Shown here in pieces: positions 28,133 to 38,182 of a stretch of 64,000 nucleotides of DNA. A program made the position numbers and the translations under genes. The notes beneath the pieces are model-generated. The model was not told the DNA's origin. It searched no databases and saw nothing but the letters and a program-made list of their open reading frames with translations. Each line of letters opens with the position of its first letter. The first letter of the stretch is position 1. This DNA is from Gynuella sunshinyii YC6258 (GTDB lineage: Bacteria > Pseudomonadota > Gammaproteobacteria > Pseudomonadales > Natronospirillaceae), in assembly GCF_000940805.1 (NCBI RefSeq), contig NZ_CP007142.1, positions 2,952,593-3,016,592 on the forward strand, written 5' to 3'.

Positions 28133-29388
28133 TGTCGCTGAAAACTCTCTCAAACTGGCTTTCCTATCTGGAAAGCCTACATCATCAGGAAATTGATCTC
28201 GGTCTTGAACGAGTCGGTCGCGTAGCTGAGCTGCTGAATATTGATAAAGGTAAAGCCACTGTATTTACTGTAGCCGGCACTAATGGTAAAGGGTCGAGTT
28301 GTGCATTTCTCGACACTATTCTAACCATTCAGGGTTATCGTACCGGACGGTACAGCTCTCCCCACATTCTGCGTTTTAATGAGCGTGTTCTGTTAAATGG
28401 CCAGGAAGTAGATGATTTGCGACTGGTCAGAGCATTTGAGCAGATAGAGCAGAGTCGTGATGGTATTTCCTTGAGTTATTTCGAATACACCACTCTGGCT
28501 GCAATGCTGATATTTCAGCAGGCTGACCTGGATGTCTGGATTCTGGAGGTTGGGCTTGGAGGTCGACTGGATGCCGTTAACATTATTGATCCTGATGTAG
28601 CACTGGTGACTTCTATTGCTTTGGATCATCAGGATTGGTTGGGCAGCGATCTGGTTCAGATTGGTCGCGAGAAAGCAGGAATTTTCAGAACAAATGGGTT
28701 AGCTGTCTGTGGCCAGCAGTACGATGTTGAAGGTGTCGTAGAGCGTGCTGTCGCACTAGATTGCCGTTTTCATTTGAAAGCCAGAGACTTTAAATTCGAA
28801 TATTCCCCGGAATCGGACGAGTGGTGTTGGCGAGGAAAAAACGCCGCCGGAGATGACCTTGTTCTGGAACATCTGCCGTTACCTCAATTACCGCTGGAAA
28901 ATGCTGCGACAGTTATTCAGGCGCTATATCTGAGTGGCTTGAACATCTCGGTAGACAGTATCGCGCAGGGTATGCGCCGGGCCAGGTTGTCCGGGCGTTT
29001 CCAGGCTCTGCAATATCAGCAACATCGGTTAATTCTTGATGTGGCACATAATCCCCAGGCAGCGACGATGCTGGTGCAGCGCTTGCGGGCCGAGGGGATC
29101 CTGCATCCGGTAATTATTGTCGGTATGCTCGCCGACAAGGATTGTCGTCGCACGCTTGAGATTCTGGCGGCAGCTGAGCCTGTCAGTCTGGTGTGTATTG
29201 ATCTTAATGTTCCCCGTGGTCAAAGCGCTCTCAAACTGGCAGAATTTGTTCCCGACAATATACGGGCTGTGATGAAAATGGCTCCTGACGTCGTATCTGC
29301 TCTAAATGGTATGGTGATGCCGGGCCCGGAGGATATAGTCGTTTGCGGTTCTTTTTACACAGTATCACAAGCCATGCAGAACGTCTGA
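28132..29388 (+). CDS. folC: Bifunctional dihydrofolate/folylpolyglutamate synthase
   Basis: Adds glutamate to dihydropteroate and folates. It is a Mur-ligase-type ATPase with 418 residues: the P-loop is VAGTNGKGSSCAF, SSPHILRFNERV is the folate loop, GLGGRLDAVNII and ITSIALDHQDWLG-type wording (here VTSIALDHQDWLG) follow, and the C-terminal domain starts near LDVAHNPQAA. It starts with GTG, whose G is the last base of the accD stop, so translation is coupled. Confidence 0.95.
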   Translation: MSLKTLSNWLSYLESLHHQEIDLGLERVGRVAELLNIDKGKATVFTVAGTNGKGSSCAFLDTILTIQGYRTGRYSSPHILRFNERVLLNGQEVDDLRLVRAFEQIEQSRDGISLSYFEYTTLAAMLIFQQADLDVWILEVGLGGRLDAVNIIDPDVALVTSIALDHQDWLGSDLVQIGREKAGIFRTNGLAVCGQQYDVEGVVERAVALDCRFHLKARDFKFEYSPESDEWCWRGKNAAGDDLVLEHLPLPQLPLENAATVIQALYLSGLNISVDSIAQGMRRARLSGRFQALQYQQHRLILDVAHNPQAATMLVQRLRAEGILHPVIIVGMLADKDCRRTLEILAAAEPVSLVCIDLNVPRGQSALKLAEFVPDNIRAVMKMAPDVVSALNGMVMPGPEDIVVCGSFYTVSQAMQNV

Positions 29389-29426
29389 TCCAGATAACAT
29401 CAGCCCAACACGGTTAAGGTAGTGAA

Positions 29427-30017
29427 GTGGAAGATACGGTAAAGCGAAGAGTAGTGGGTGCCGTTGTGCTGGCATTTTTTGCAGTTTTGATTGTGCCTGC
29501 GTTGTTGGATGGTGAAGGCCGGATTCCCGAGGTGGATAATATAGAAGTGCCACCGATGGTGAAGAAACCGGATACATCAGAACTGACGGTAGAGCTACCG
29601 GTTGAAGCCAGAAAAAGTGATGTCCCCATCGCTGCCCAATCTCCTGAATCCAGGCCGGCAGCGTCGGAAACTTCTTCACCCAAGGATAAGCCCGCCACTG
29701 CTGTTACAGCAACACCTGCCGCTACCGAACCCCAGGATTATGACGCCCAGGGCCAGTTGAAAGCCTGGTCGTTACAGATCGCCAGTTTCAGAAGTACTCG
29801 TAATGCTGCAGCTTTGAGGGATAAGCTCCGCCAACAGGGCTATCGTGCCTATAACAAAGAAAGCGTGTTATCTGATGGCAGCACTCTGACGCAGGTTTTC
29901 GTCGGGCCTGAGTCCAGCCAGCAAAAAATATCCATACTTAAAGATCAGTTGACCAAATCTGCCTCTGAACTAGGGCTGAGTGGCCCTCCTCTGGTCGTCC
30001 GCTATAGACCCAATTGA
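29427..30017 (+). CDS. dedD: SPOR-domain cell division protein (DedD-like)
   Basis: Inner-membrane protein of 196 residues. A short cytoplasmic start (MEDTVKRR) precedes one membrane helix (~9-28), then a Pro/Ala/Ser-rich linker and a C-terminal SPOR domain (~115-196; WSLQIASFRSTRNAAALRDKLRQ) that binds denuded septal peptidoglycan. The start is a GTG with AAGG ten bases upstream. It lies between folC and cvpA, as in pseudomonads. Confidence 0.9.
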   Translation: MEDTVKRRVVGAVVLAFFAVLIVPALLDGEGRIPEVDNIEVPPMVKKPDTSELTVELPVEARKSDVPIAAQSPESRPAASETSSPKDKPATAVTATPAATEPQDYDAQGQLKAWSLQIASFRSTRNAAALRDKLRQQGYRAYNKESVLSDGSTLTQVFVGPESSQQKISILKDQLTKSASELGLSGPPLVVRYRPN

Positions 30018-30082
30018 ACTTTTCTACTGTATGTCTCTGTCAGGTCAGCTCAACAGGATATGACTGATATGTCATAAACGAG

Positions 30083-30110
30083 TTTAAAAATATCAACCGT
30101 CTGATAGAAT
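30083..30110 (+). promoter_or_regulatory. Candidate promoter of cvpA-purF
   Basis: TTTAAA (30083-30088), a 16-base spacer and TAGAAT (30105-30110). The -10 is good and the -35 poor. The 127-bp gap before cvpA is the largest within this cluster, so a new transcript here is reasonable. Confidence 0.35.
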
Positions 30111-30144
30111 TCGCTCGCTTTTTTATCAGGCCATGGGAACCTGC

Positions 30145-30633
30145 ATGACCGCTATAGACTGGATCATTGTTGTTGTAATTATCGTTTCCGCGCTCATCAG
30201 CCTTAAGCGTGGATTTGTCAAAGAAGCCTTGTCTCTAACTACCTGGATCCTGGCGCTGGTCGTCGCAAGGATATTTTCCGGCAAGTTGGCGTATCTCATG
30301 TCCGACCTTATTAGCTCTCCAAACTGGCGCATTGCGGCAGCGTTTGCCATATTGTTTGCAGCAACACTGGTGGTTGGTGCCATGATTAATCATTTGTTAT
30401 CAGAAGTGATTCGCATGACAGGGTTGACTGGCACGGATCGGCTACTGGGTATGGTATTTGGTGTTTTGAGAGGCGTTATCATTGTTGTGGCCATTCTGGC
30501 TGTCATGAAACTGTTTGCACTTGAGCAATTGTGGCCTGATTCTGTACTGGTAGGTTATTTTGAACCAGTGATTCGCTGGACCGGCGAATATGTTCACAAA
30601 GCTTCCGAAGCGCTGATCAATATTGGTCAATAA
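30145..30633 (+). CDS. cvpA: CvpA family membrane protein
   Basis: A four-helix inner-membrane protein of 162 residues, next to purF as in most gammaproteobacteria. MTAIDWIIVVVIIVSALISLKRGFVKEALSL is reported here by its key residues: the N-terminal AIDW and RGFVKEALSL are the family signature. The molecular role is still unclear (named after colicin V production; linked to envelope homeostasis). I chose the ATG at 30145 because it matches the family start; an ATG 12 bases earlier in the same frame is the alternative. Confidence 0.92.
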   Translation: MTAIDWIIVVVIIVSALISLKRGFVKEALSLTTWILALVVARIFSGKLAYLMSDLISSPNWRIAAAFAILFAATLVVGAMINHLLSEVIRMTGLTGTDRLLGMVFGVLRGVIIVVAILAVMKLFALEQLWPDSVLVGYFEPVIRWTGEYVHKASEALINIGQ

Positions 30634-30661
30634 TCCGATTCAAACTTAGAGAGAAATTTTC

Positions 30662-32185
30662 ATGTGTGGCATTGCGGGTATACACGCTTATTCTCCTGTT
30701 AACCAGTCTCTGTATGACGCGTTAACAGTTTTACAACACCGTGGTCAGGATGCCGCTGGTATTGTGACTGAACAGGATGGCAAATTCTTCCTGCGCAAGA
30801 GCAACGGTCTGGTCAGGGATGTATTTCATACCCGCCATATGACCCGGTTGAAAGGTAATACCGGTATTGGACATGTACGTTATCCTACTGCCGGTAGCGC
30901 AAGTTCTGCGGAGTCCCAGCCATTTTATGTCAATTCTCCATACGGTATTGTCCTGGCCCACAATGGTAATCTGACTAACCAGCAGCAATTGGTCAGAGAT
31001 CTGTTCAAAGCCGACTTACGCCATGTCAATACTACCTCCGATTCAGAGGTACTGCTCAATGTATTTGCTCATGAGTTACAGCTACAGGGTAAGCTGCAAC
31101 CGACCGAGGTGGATATTTTTGCGGCAGTGGAAAGTCTGTTTAAACGGTGTCGAGGGGCATATGCCGTTGTTGCGATGATTTCCGGTTATGGCATGCTTGG
31201 CATTCGTGATCCATATGGTATTCGCCCGCTGGTATATGGTCAGCGCACAGACTCCAGAGGACGAACTGAATATATGATTGCCTCTGAAAGTGTTGCCCTG
31301 GATGCGCTCGGATTTACCATAATTCGCGATGTCCAGCCTGGTGAAGTTGTGTATATCAACGCTCAGGGTGAGTTGTTTACCAAAAAGTGCGGTCCGTCAT
31401 TAACTCAGACGTCCTGTATTTTTGAATATGTGTATTTTGCCCGTCCAGATTCATTTATTGATGGTAGTTCAGTTTATCGTGCCCGGGTACGAATGGGGGA
31501 ATACCTTGCTAACAAAATCATGCAGGAACATCCCGAACATGATATTGATGTGGTGATTCCAATTCCTGAATCCAGTCGTACCAGTGCTTTGGAACTGGCC
31601 AATCATCTTGGAGTCAAGTTCCGTGAAGGGTTTGTGAAAAACCGTTATATTGGCCGTACCTTTATTATGCCGGGTCAGGCAATGCGGAAAAAATCAGTTA
31701 AACAGAAACTGAACCCTATTGGTCTGGAATTCAAGGATAAGAATGTATTACTGGTAGATGATTCCATTGTGCGTGGAACCACGTGTCAGCAGATTATCGA
31801 GATGGCCAGGGAATCAGGAGCCAACAAAGTCTATTTTGCCTCTGCGGCCCCTGCTATCCGTTACCCGAACGTTTATGGCATAGACATGCCAGCCAAATAT
31901 GAATTAATCGCTCATGACCGGACTGATCAGGAAGTTGGAACTGCAATCGGTGCAGACTGGTTGGTGTATCAGGACCTGGAAGATTTGATTAAAGCGGCAA
32001 CTCCCAGTGATGAAGTTGACGGTGCCAGAGAGTTTGATTGTTCAGTTTTCAACGGCAAATATGTGACTGGTGATATTGATGAGCAATATTTGGCAGCATT
32101 GGAAGCCAGTCGTAACGATTCCGCCCGTGAGACAAAAGACAAGGAAGATAAAAGTGCGATGATCGATCTCCATAACAACGCTTGA
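30662..32185 (+). CDS. purF: Amidophosphoribosyltransferase
   Basis: First committed step of purine synthesis (PRPP plus glutamine). It has 507 residues. The N-terminal nucleophile Cys2 is in MCGIAGI; the glutaminase domain includes [11 protein letters not shown] and NGNLTN; the PRPP site is [13 protein letters not shown]. No propeptide precedes Cys2. In Pseudomonas the next gene is usually metZ; here a chemoreceptor follows, so the conserved block ends at purF. Confidence 0.97.
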   Translation: MCGIAGIHAYSPVNQSLYDALTVLQHRGQDAAGIVTEQDGKFFLRKSNGLVRDVFHTRHMTRLKGNTGIGHVRYPTAGSASSAESQPFYVNSPYGIVLAHNGNLTNQQQLVRDLFKADLRHVNTTSDSEVLLNVFAHELQLQGKLQPTEVDIFAAVESLFKRCRGAYAVVAMISGYGMLGIRDPYGIRPLVYGQRTDSRGRTEYMIASESVALDALGFTIIRDVQPGEVVYINAQGELFTKKCGPSLTQTSCIFEYVYFARPDSFIDGSSVYRARVRMGEYLANKIMQEHPEHDIDVVIPIPESSRTSALELANHLGVKFREGFVKNRYIGRTFIMPGQAMRKKSVKQKLNPIGLEFKDKNVLLVDDSIVRGTTCQQIIEMARESGANKVYFASAAPAIRYPNVYGIDMPAKYELIAHDRTDQEVGTAIGADWLVYQDLEDLIKAATPSDEVDGAREFDCSVFNGKYVTGDIDEQYLAALEASRNDSARETKDKEDKSAMIDLHNNA

Positions 32186-32303
32186 GCAAATGCATAACCT
32201 GTATTAGATCAGTCTGTTAGCGGATAGCTGTCCCGGCTCGTTGAAAGATAATGTTTATTGGACTATATCTAAATAAACGTATCTTCATTGAGTCAGGACA
32301 CCT

Positions 32304-33899
32304 ATGGGACGCCCTCTATCGCTAAAAGTATTGATGCTCTTGATGCTGGTTTTGGTCATTGGCATCGAAGTCATATTTTCATTTCTGATTTTCTCTACTC
32401 AATCCAATATACAAACATTACGTATGGCTCAGTTGTTAGGATCTACTGTGCAGTTGTGTCTGCTTGTTTATTTTTTTCTGTTGTTCCGAAAATTTATTCA
32501 CGGTTCTTATCATAAAGTGGCACAGTATCTGGAATCGTTGTCTACCGGGGATTTTACCAGGATCCTGAATCATGACGATGCTCAGCAGGCTGGTGAGCTT
32601 GGCGAACACTACAACAAACTATCAACAAATATACGTGATGTTCTGGCAAAGTTTGGACGAGAAAGTGTCGCTACCGCCCGTATAGCAAAAATACTGGACG
32701 AGCAGTCAAAACGAATGTCAACCAGTATTGATGAGGTAGTATCACAGCTTCATGCTTCTGCAACAGCGAGTGAAGAGCTGGCTTCCTCGGCTGTGGAAAT
32801 CAGTCATAACTGCTCTGTGGCCTCGGATAGTTCTCAGAAAGCCCGGGAAGTGGCCGGACATGGTAAGCAGGTTGCTGAAGCAGCCAAAAAAGCAATGGAT
32901 CAGGTGGCTGACGTGGTTGCCGAATCCGCTACCATTACCCAAAAACTTGATAAGCGTTCAGATGAGATTGGTAGTATTACCGAGATGATCAGAAGCATTG
33001 CTGACCAAACTAACATGTTGGCACTGAATGCTGCGATAGAAGCTGCCAGAGCTGGAGAGCATGGTCGCGGTTTTGCCGTTGTGTCAGATGAGGTTCGGAA
33101 ACTAGCTGCTGAGACTTCGGAGGCCGTTGCACAAATTAATGAAACAGTCACTTCCATGCGCAATGAACTTGTGATGGCTGTGAAGAGCATGGAACAGACC
33201 GTTTCCTTGGTAAATGTTGGTTCTGAGGAGATTAAAAAGTCCGGTATTGCGCTTGAAGAAATCGCGACCAGTGTCGAGTCTGTGGTGGCTGAAATCCAGC
33301 ATATTGAAAATGCTTCGAAAGAGCAGACCAGTACAACAGATGCATTGTCTGGCAACATCCACCGGGTTACGGATCTGATGACCGACGAAGCAAAAAATAT
33401 CAACAGTAACAGCGCTGCCATCGAACGCATGGAAAGAATGGCCCGGGATATGAAACAAATGATTGGGCGGTTCCGCCTGGTCACACCGGACGATGCAAAA
33501 GCGATGGTTCAAAAGGCTTATCAATATATAAAGACCCATGGTCGTGAAAAAGCGTTTGCCGAATTTAATAATCCCGAAGGTGAGTTTATCCAGGGAGAAT
33601 TGTTCATCCTGGCACAGGAGTTTGACGGATTAATGCTGGCATACGGAGGCGAGGCTCCGCTGGTGGGCAAAAACCTTAAAAATGCCTGTGATGCTGATGG
33701 AAAACTGTTAGCTCCACCATTGATTGAGATTGCCCGTACCAAAGGTGAAGGGTGGCACCAATACCGCTATATGAATCCTCATACTGACCGAGTGGAGCCC
33801 AAGCTCACCTACATTAAAGCGCTGGAAAACAACGCTTATATTGCCTGTGGAATTTTCCAGCCACAGGGCTACAAGTATGAATCAGTTCTGCATTCCTGA
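32304..33899 (+). CDS. Methyl-accepting chemotaxis protein with C-terminal Cache domain
   Basis: Chemoreceptor of 531 residues with an inverted order of parts. Two membrane helices (~7-30 and ~45-63) enclose only about 15 residues, so there is no room for a periplasmic sensor. A HAMP-like segment and methylation helices follow, and the signalling tip is at ~215-275 ([33 protein letters not shown]). After the receiver hairpin, residues ~394-525 form a single-Cache (sCache_2-like) domain: [37 protein letters not shown] and [19 protein letters not shown]. That domain would lie in the cytoplasm. AGGA precedes the ATG. No chemotaxis partner is adjacent. Confidence 0.88.
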   Translation: MGRPLSLKVLMLLMLVLVIGIEVIFSFLIFSTQSNIQTLRMAQLLGSTVQLCLLVYFFLLFRKFIHGSYHKVAQYLESLSTGDFTRILNHDDAQQAGELGEHYNKLSTNIRDVLAKFGRESVATARIAKILDEQSKRMSTSIDEVVSQLHASATASEELASSAVEISHNCSVASDSSQKAREVAGHGKQVAEAAKKAMDQVADVVAESATITQKLDKRSDEIGSITEMIRSIADQTNMLALNAAIEAARAGEHGRGFAVVSDEVRKLAAETSEAVAQINETVTSMRNELVMAVKSMEQTVSLVNVGSEEIKKSGIALEEIATSVESVVAEIQHIENASKEQTSTTDALSGNIHRVTDLMTDEAKNINSNSAAIERMERMARDMKQMIGRFRLVTPDDAKAMVQKAYQYIKTHGREKAFAEFNNPEGEFIQGELFILAQEFDGLMLAYGGEAPLVGKNLKNACDADGKLLAPPLIEIARTKGEGWHQYRYMNPHTDRVEPKLTYIKALENNAYIACGIFQPQGYKYESVLHS

Positions 33900-33968
33900 T
33901 ATTTGGGTGGGTTAATCGTCTGGACTGTTCTATATTAAAAGCTTTTGATCCTTAAGGAATGCTGTGTA

Positions 33969-34895
33969 GTGAGTCAAAAGCTTAATCAGATTATTCGCCA
34001 GTCACTCGCCACGATTAATGACGTTATATTGGGCAAGGAGCCGCAGGTTAAGCTGGCGTTGGCCAGTATCTTCGCCCGTGGGCACATACTATTGGAAGAT
34101 TTACCCGGCATGGGGAAAACCACTCTGGCACAAACTCTGGCCAGAGTGTTAGGTCTTGAATATAAACGTATTCAGTTTACCAGCGATCTGCTCCCTGCGG
34201 ATGTCATCGGGGCACCAGTGTTCGAACCGGATAAGGGGCAGTTCCGTTTTCATCGGGGGCCGGTGTTTACGCAGGTAGTGCTTGCTGATGAGCTTAATCG
34301 TGCTACCCCCAAATCCCAGAGTGCTTTACTTGAAGCGATGGAAGAGCGGCAAATCAGTATTGACGGCACCAGTTATCCGTTGCCGGAGCCGTTTTTTGTC
34401 ATCGCCACCCAGAACCCGTTGTCTCAGGCCGGTACTTTTTCCCTTCCGGAATCCCAATTGGATCGATTTCTGGTACGTTTTTCCCTGGGCTATCCTGATC
34501 CGGCATATGAGCTGCAATTGTTGAAAGGCAACACCCGCGACAAGCTGCGAACAGTCAAACAAGTTCTGAACACTGAAACCCTGACGCATATTCAAAGTCT
34601 GGTGCCAAAGGTTACCGCCACCGATACTCTGTTGAATTATCTGCAACGATTGGTGGCCCGTACCCGTGAAGATGATAGCTGTGAACTGGGTCTGTCTCCT
34701 CGTGGTGCCATAGCACTTTTGCGGGCTTCCCAGGCCTGGGCACTGGTGAATGGCAGAACGCATGTGCTGCCTGAGGATGTTCAGGCGGTATTTGTTCCGG
34801 TCGCCGCGCATCGCATTGTGGGCAGGACGGAAAAACAAAACGAGGTATTGGCAAGGCACCTGCTCGAACAGGTGGAAGTCCTGAGTAAGGAATAA
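33969..34895 (+). CDS. MoxR-type AAA+ ATPase
   Basis: Chaperone-like ATPase of 308 residues: Walker A LEDLPGMGKTTLAQ, Walker B VVLADELNRATPKSQSALLEAM, sensor VIATQNPLSQAGTFSLPESQLDRF, and a C-terminal lid with LSPRGAIALLRASQAWALV. It forms a tight three-gene set with the DUF58 and TgpA genes, a widespread MoxR system thought to assemble or activate envelope protein complexes. I take the GTG at 33969 as start (AAGGAA upstream); an earlier in-frame TTG adds eight residues. Confidence 0.9.
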   Translation: MSQKLNQIIRQSLATINDVILGKEPQVKLALASIFARGHILLEDLPGMGKTTLAQTLARVLGLEYKRIQFTSDLLPADVIGAPVFEPDKGQFRFHRGPVFTQVVLADELNRATPKSQSALLEAMEERQISIDGTSYPLPEPFFVIATQNPLSQAGTFSLPESQLDRFLVRFSLGYPDPAYELQLLKGNTRDKLRTVKQVLNTETLTHIQSLVPKVTATDTLLNYLQRLVARTREDDSCELGLSPRGAIALLRASQAWALVNGRTHVLPEDVQAVFVPVAAHRIVGRTEKQNEVLARHLLEQVEVLSKE

Positions 34896-34900
34896 GCCAA

Positions 34901-35887
34901 ATGCTGAATCCTTTGACCATCATCCAACAATTAGTCTGGCAACGATTCAATCGCTGGCTGTCTCAGCGCATCCGTCCGGAAAAACAGCTGCAAATGAATC
35001 AGAAGCGAATTTACATACTGCCTTCGAAGGCTGGTTTGGTGTTGTTTGTTCTGATTTTGGCACTGTTGTTAATGGCCATTAATTTCCAGAACAACCTGGT
35101 GTATATGATTACCTTCTGGTTGCTGGCGTTACTGGCCATCAATGTGTTGTTTACCTATCGCAACCTGTCCGGATTGAGGTTGGTGGTGGTCAGAGCCGGC
35201 AGCTGTTTTGCCGGAGATCGGGTAAGGTTTGAATTTGATGTTTTCAATCACAGCAATCGTGCCCGACAGGCCATACAAATTGGTTGGCGTGGCCAGGATC
35301 AAGTGACCATCACTCTGGAAAAAGGTGAACAGCGCAGAATCACGTTAACTCATGATACCGTCACGAGAGGCTATCTGCGTCCTGGCAGGCTGGAGATTTT
35401 GACTCATTTTCCCACCGGGCTGGCCAGAAGCTGGGGATATATGCATCCGGATGTCACCGCTGTCGTGTTTCCCGAACCAAGGCTGGCGTTGCAACTCGAT
35501 AATGCCCATCACGAAGGCGATGAGACCGAAGACGGTCAGGAAATTAAAAACGGTTCGTCGGATTTCAGCCTGATCAGGGAGTTTCGACAGGGAGATTCCA
35601 TCAAGCGTATTCATTGGCCTGCCTATGCCCGGACTGGAAAACTTCACAGTCGCGAGTTCGTTGATTATCAGCATCATGATCAATGGCTTGACTGGAGCAA
35701 TTTGACTCTTAGCGGCACTGAGCAAAAATTGTCGCACTTGTGTGCCAAAGTGTTGGAAATGTTCGAACAACAGAAGCACTGGGGACTGCGCATTCCTGGT
35801 ACTGAAATCGCCCCTTCTTTGAGTGAGCAACATAAGATTCGTTGCCTGACCGCACTGGCAACGTTTGGACTGAGTCATGAACGTTAA
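34901..35887 (+). CDS. DUF58 (VWA-like) membrane protein
   Basis: Partner of the MoxR ATPase, 328 residues. Two adjacent membrane helices lie at ~40-85, and the DUF58 motif is SLIREFRQGDSIKRIHWPAYARTGKL, shown here by its core FRQGDSIKRIHWPA (about residue 230). It starts five bases after moxR and overlaps tgpA by 11 bases, so the three are coupled. Confidence 0.88.
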   Translation: MLNPLTIIQQLVWQRFNRWLSQRIRPEKQLQMNQKRIYILPSKAGLVLFVLILALLLMAINFQNNLVYMITFWLLALLAINVLFTYRNLSGLRLVVVRAGSCFAGDRVRFEFDVFNHSNRARQAIQIGWRGQDQVTITLEKGEQRRITLTHDTVTRGYLRPGRLEILTHFPTGLARSWGYMHPDVTAVVFPEPRLALQLDNAHHEGDETEDGQEIKNGSSDFSLIREFRQGDSIKRIHWPAYARTGKLHSREFVDYQHHDQWLDWSNLTLSGTEQKLSHLCAKVLEMFEQQKHWGLRIPGTEIAPSLSEQHKIRCLTALATFGLSHER

Positions 35888-37889
35888 ACCTGGTCAGCAA
35901 AGTATCCATCGCGCCAGTTTAATCTTGCTGTTATTGACACAGATTGCTGTAGCGGTGCCATTTCTCGATGACTTGCCATCATGGTTATTTCCCATGTTGA
36001 TAATAACCGCCGGCTGGCGATTATGGATCGTGCGTGGACACTGGCAAAAAACCGGCTGGCAGTTAAAAACCCTGGCTATTTCCATTGGTGTGATTGGGGT
36101 TGCGTTAAGTGGTGTTCCGCCGATTTCTCTGGAAGCCGTGAATTCATTGTTGATGCTGGCTTATCTGCTGAAGAATCTCGAACTCAGTAGCCGACGTGAC
36201 GGAATGGTGGTGGTCTATACCGGTTATTTTCTGGTATGCACACAATTTCTGTACTCCCAAAGTATTTTGATAACGCTCTACAGTTTGATGTTGCTGGTGG
36301 TGCTGACGGCGACTCTGATCAGTCTGCAACAGACGCATAGTCGTCCGGTGCGGGAGCAGTTGAAGTTGTCGTTGAATATGCTTGGACTGTGTCTGCCGTT
36401 AATGCTGGTGGTCTATCTTTTGTTCCCGAGGCTGCCGGCATTGTGGAGTGTACCGATGCCCGATTCCGCCAAAACCGGCGTGTCAGACGAAATTACCCCA
36501 GGAGACATTGCCAACCTGGCCCGCAGTGATGAGCTGGCGTTTCGGGCCACTTTCCAGGGCGATCCACCGAGAGCTTCTGAGCGTTACTGGCGTGGTATTG
36601 TTCTGAACTATTTTGATGGCAAAACCTGGCGACAGGGACGAGAGGGTGACTGGACCCGAACCCGCTTTCGTGCCCGCGACAGCATGCCGCAGGATATAGA
36701 GTATGGTTCGCGTAGTCTGTCCTATTCAGTGATTTATCAGACCAGCTATCAGCCCTGGCTATTTACCTTGACTCCCTCAACCAATGTCAGCGGTGGAGCT
36801 GTAGGGTTTGAGGATTATCGCTGGGTCAATCGTACTCCGATTGTTGCGCCGACCCGTTTCGAATTTGAGGCGTATCCGGATGCGGTGATTGGTAAACATC
36901 TTAACCCTGTTGAACGATCGCGGGCCTTGATGTTGCCGGAAGACGGGAACCCACAAAGTCGCGAATTTGCCCGTCGGCAACGAGCCCTGGCTGGCAGTGA
37001 TGAAGCTTACATGCTGAATATCGCCCGCTGGTTTTTTCAAGAGCAGTTTTACTACACGTTACAGCCGCCATTGTTGGGAGATACAAACACCATTGACCGT
37101 TTTCTGTTTGAAAGTCAGGCGGGTTTCTGTGCTCACTTTGCCAGTGCCTATACTTTTTTAATGCGTGCTGTTGGTATTCCGGCCAGGATGGTTGCCGGGT
37201 ATCAGGGCGGGGAATGGAATGCGGACGCCAAATACATAGCGGTTCGTCAGTACGATGCCCATGCCTGGGTGGAAGTCTGGCTCGAAGACAAAGGCTGGGT
37301 GCGAATGGATCCGACTGCCTATGTTGCTCCAAATCGGGTAGAACAGAATCTACGTTCGGCGATTAGCGTCAATGATAGTCAGCTAATGGCTGGCAACTTT
37401 CAGAATCGGTTTAAATGGCTCAACCGGCTACGCCAGCAGATGGATGCCATGCAATATGCCTGGCAGGTCTGGGTGCTGGATTTTGATATGGAAGATCAAT
37501 CCAAGGTGCTGAGCTTGATACTGGGCGATATCAACGTTTATAAAACCGTGTTATTCAGTATGGTGGTGATGGTGGTTATTGGTGCTGTCTGGGGGTGGTC
37601 TCTCGGACTGTTCACTGGCCGGAGAAAAACCAACCCTTATTATGTGCAGTTACACCAGCTGACAGAGATGCTGCTGGATCGTGGAATTTCTGTATCCAGA
37701 GGGGCCGGGCCCGGACAACTTCAGGATGAATTGAATCAGCAAACATTCAAAGGCAAACAACCTGTTCTTGATTACCTGCTGGCGTTGAATCAGCAGCTGT
37801 ACACCCATGAGCCAGACCCAGAATTGAGCCGAAAGTTTCGTCATGCCCGACAGGCTCTGGCGAAGTGGAAACGTTTTCGGCGGGAATGA
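35877..37889 (+). CDS. tgpA: TgpA-type membrane transglutaminase-like protein (DUF3488)
   Basis: A 670-residue protein with about six N-terminal membrane helices (~15-190), a periplasmic transglutaminase-like domain and a final membrane helix (~555-580) with a cytoplasmic tail. The catalytic triad is visible: Cys418 in SQAGFCAHFASAYTFLMRA, His in QYDAHAWVEVWLE, and Asp in WVRMDPTA. The P. aeruginosa orthologue TgpA is essential for growth; its substrate is uncertain. Last gene of the moxR-DUF58-tgpA set; no clear terminator follows. Confidence 0.92.
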   Translation: MNVKPGQQSIHRASLILLLLTQIAVAVPFLDDLPSWLFPMLIITAGWRLWIVRGHWQKTGWQLKTLAISIGVIGVALSGVPPISLEAVNSLLMLAYLLKNLELSSRRDGMVVVYTGYFLVCTQFLYSQSILITLYSLMLLVVLTATLISLQQTHSRPVREQLKLSLNMLGLCLPLMLVVYLLFPRLPALWSVPMPDSAKTGVSDEITPGDIANLARSDELAFRATFQGDPPRASERYWRGIVLNYFDGKTWRQGREGDWTRTRFRARDSMPQDIEYGSRSLSYSVIYQTSYQPWLFTLTPSTNVSGGAVGFEDYRWVNRTPIVAPTRFEFEAYPDAVIGKHLNPVERSRALMLPEDGNPQSREFARRQRALAGSDEAYMLNIARWFFQEQFYYTLQPPLLGDTNTIDRFLFESQAGFCAHFASAYTFLMRAVGIPARMVAGYQGGEWNADAKYIAVRQYDAHAWVEVWLEDKGWVRMDPTAYVAPNRVEQNLRSAISVNDSQLMAGNFQNRFKWLNRLRQQMDAMQYAWQVWVLDFDMEDQSKVLSLILGDINVYKTVLFSMVVMVVIGAVWGWSLGLFTGRRKTNPYYVQLHQLTEMLLDRGISVSRGAGPGQLQDELNQQTFKGKQPVLDYLLALNQQLYTHEPDPELSRKFRHARQALAKWKRFRRE

Positions 37890-38182
37890 TCATCTGTTCT
37901 AATGTTGTTAATTAATAAAAACTCTACTTCTATTGGTTCAATAAAGGTTGTGATTTTGACCGTGCTTTGTAATTAACTTTCATCAGATAGACATAAGGCG
38001 CCGCCAAATTGAGTTTTTCTGAGAACCATTTTTAACCTTCCATTGAATTCAGTAATAAAGTTTCATAGCAGAGTTACTTCATAAGCAGCAGGACGAAAGC
38101 GCTCTTTTTTATGCGTTTCAGTTTTTCTGAAATAGCCCGGATAATGCGCATCTTTGACAAACAAGATGGAAAAAAGAGGTCA

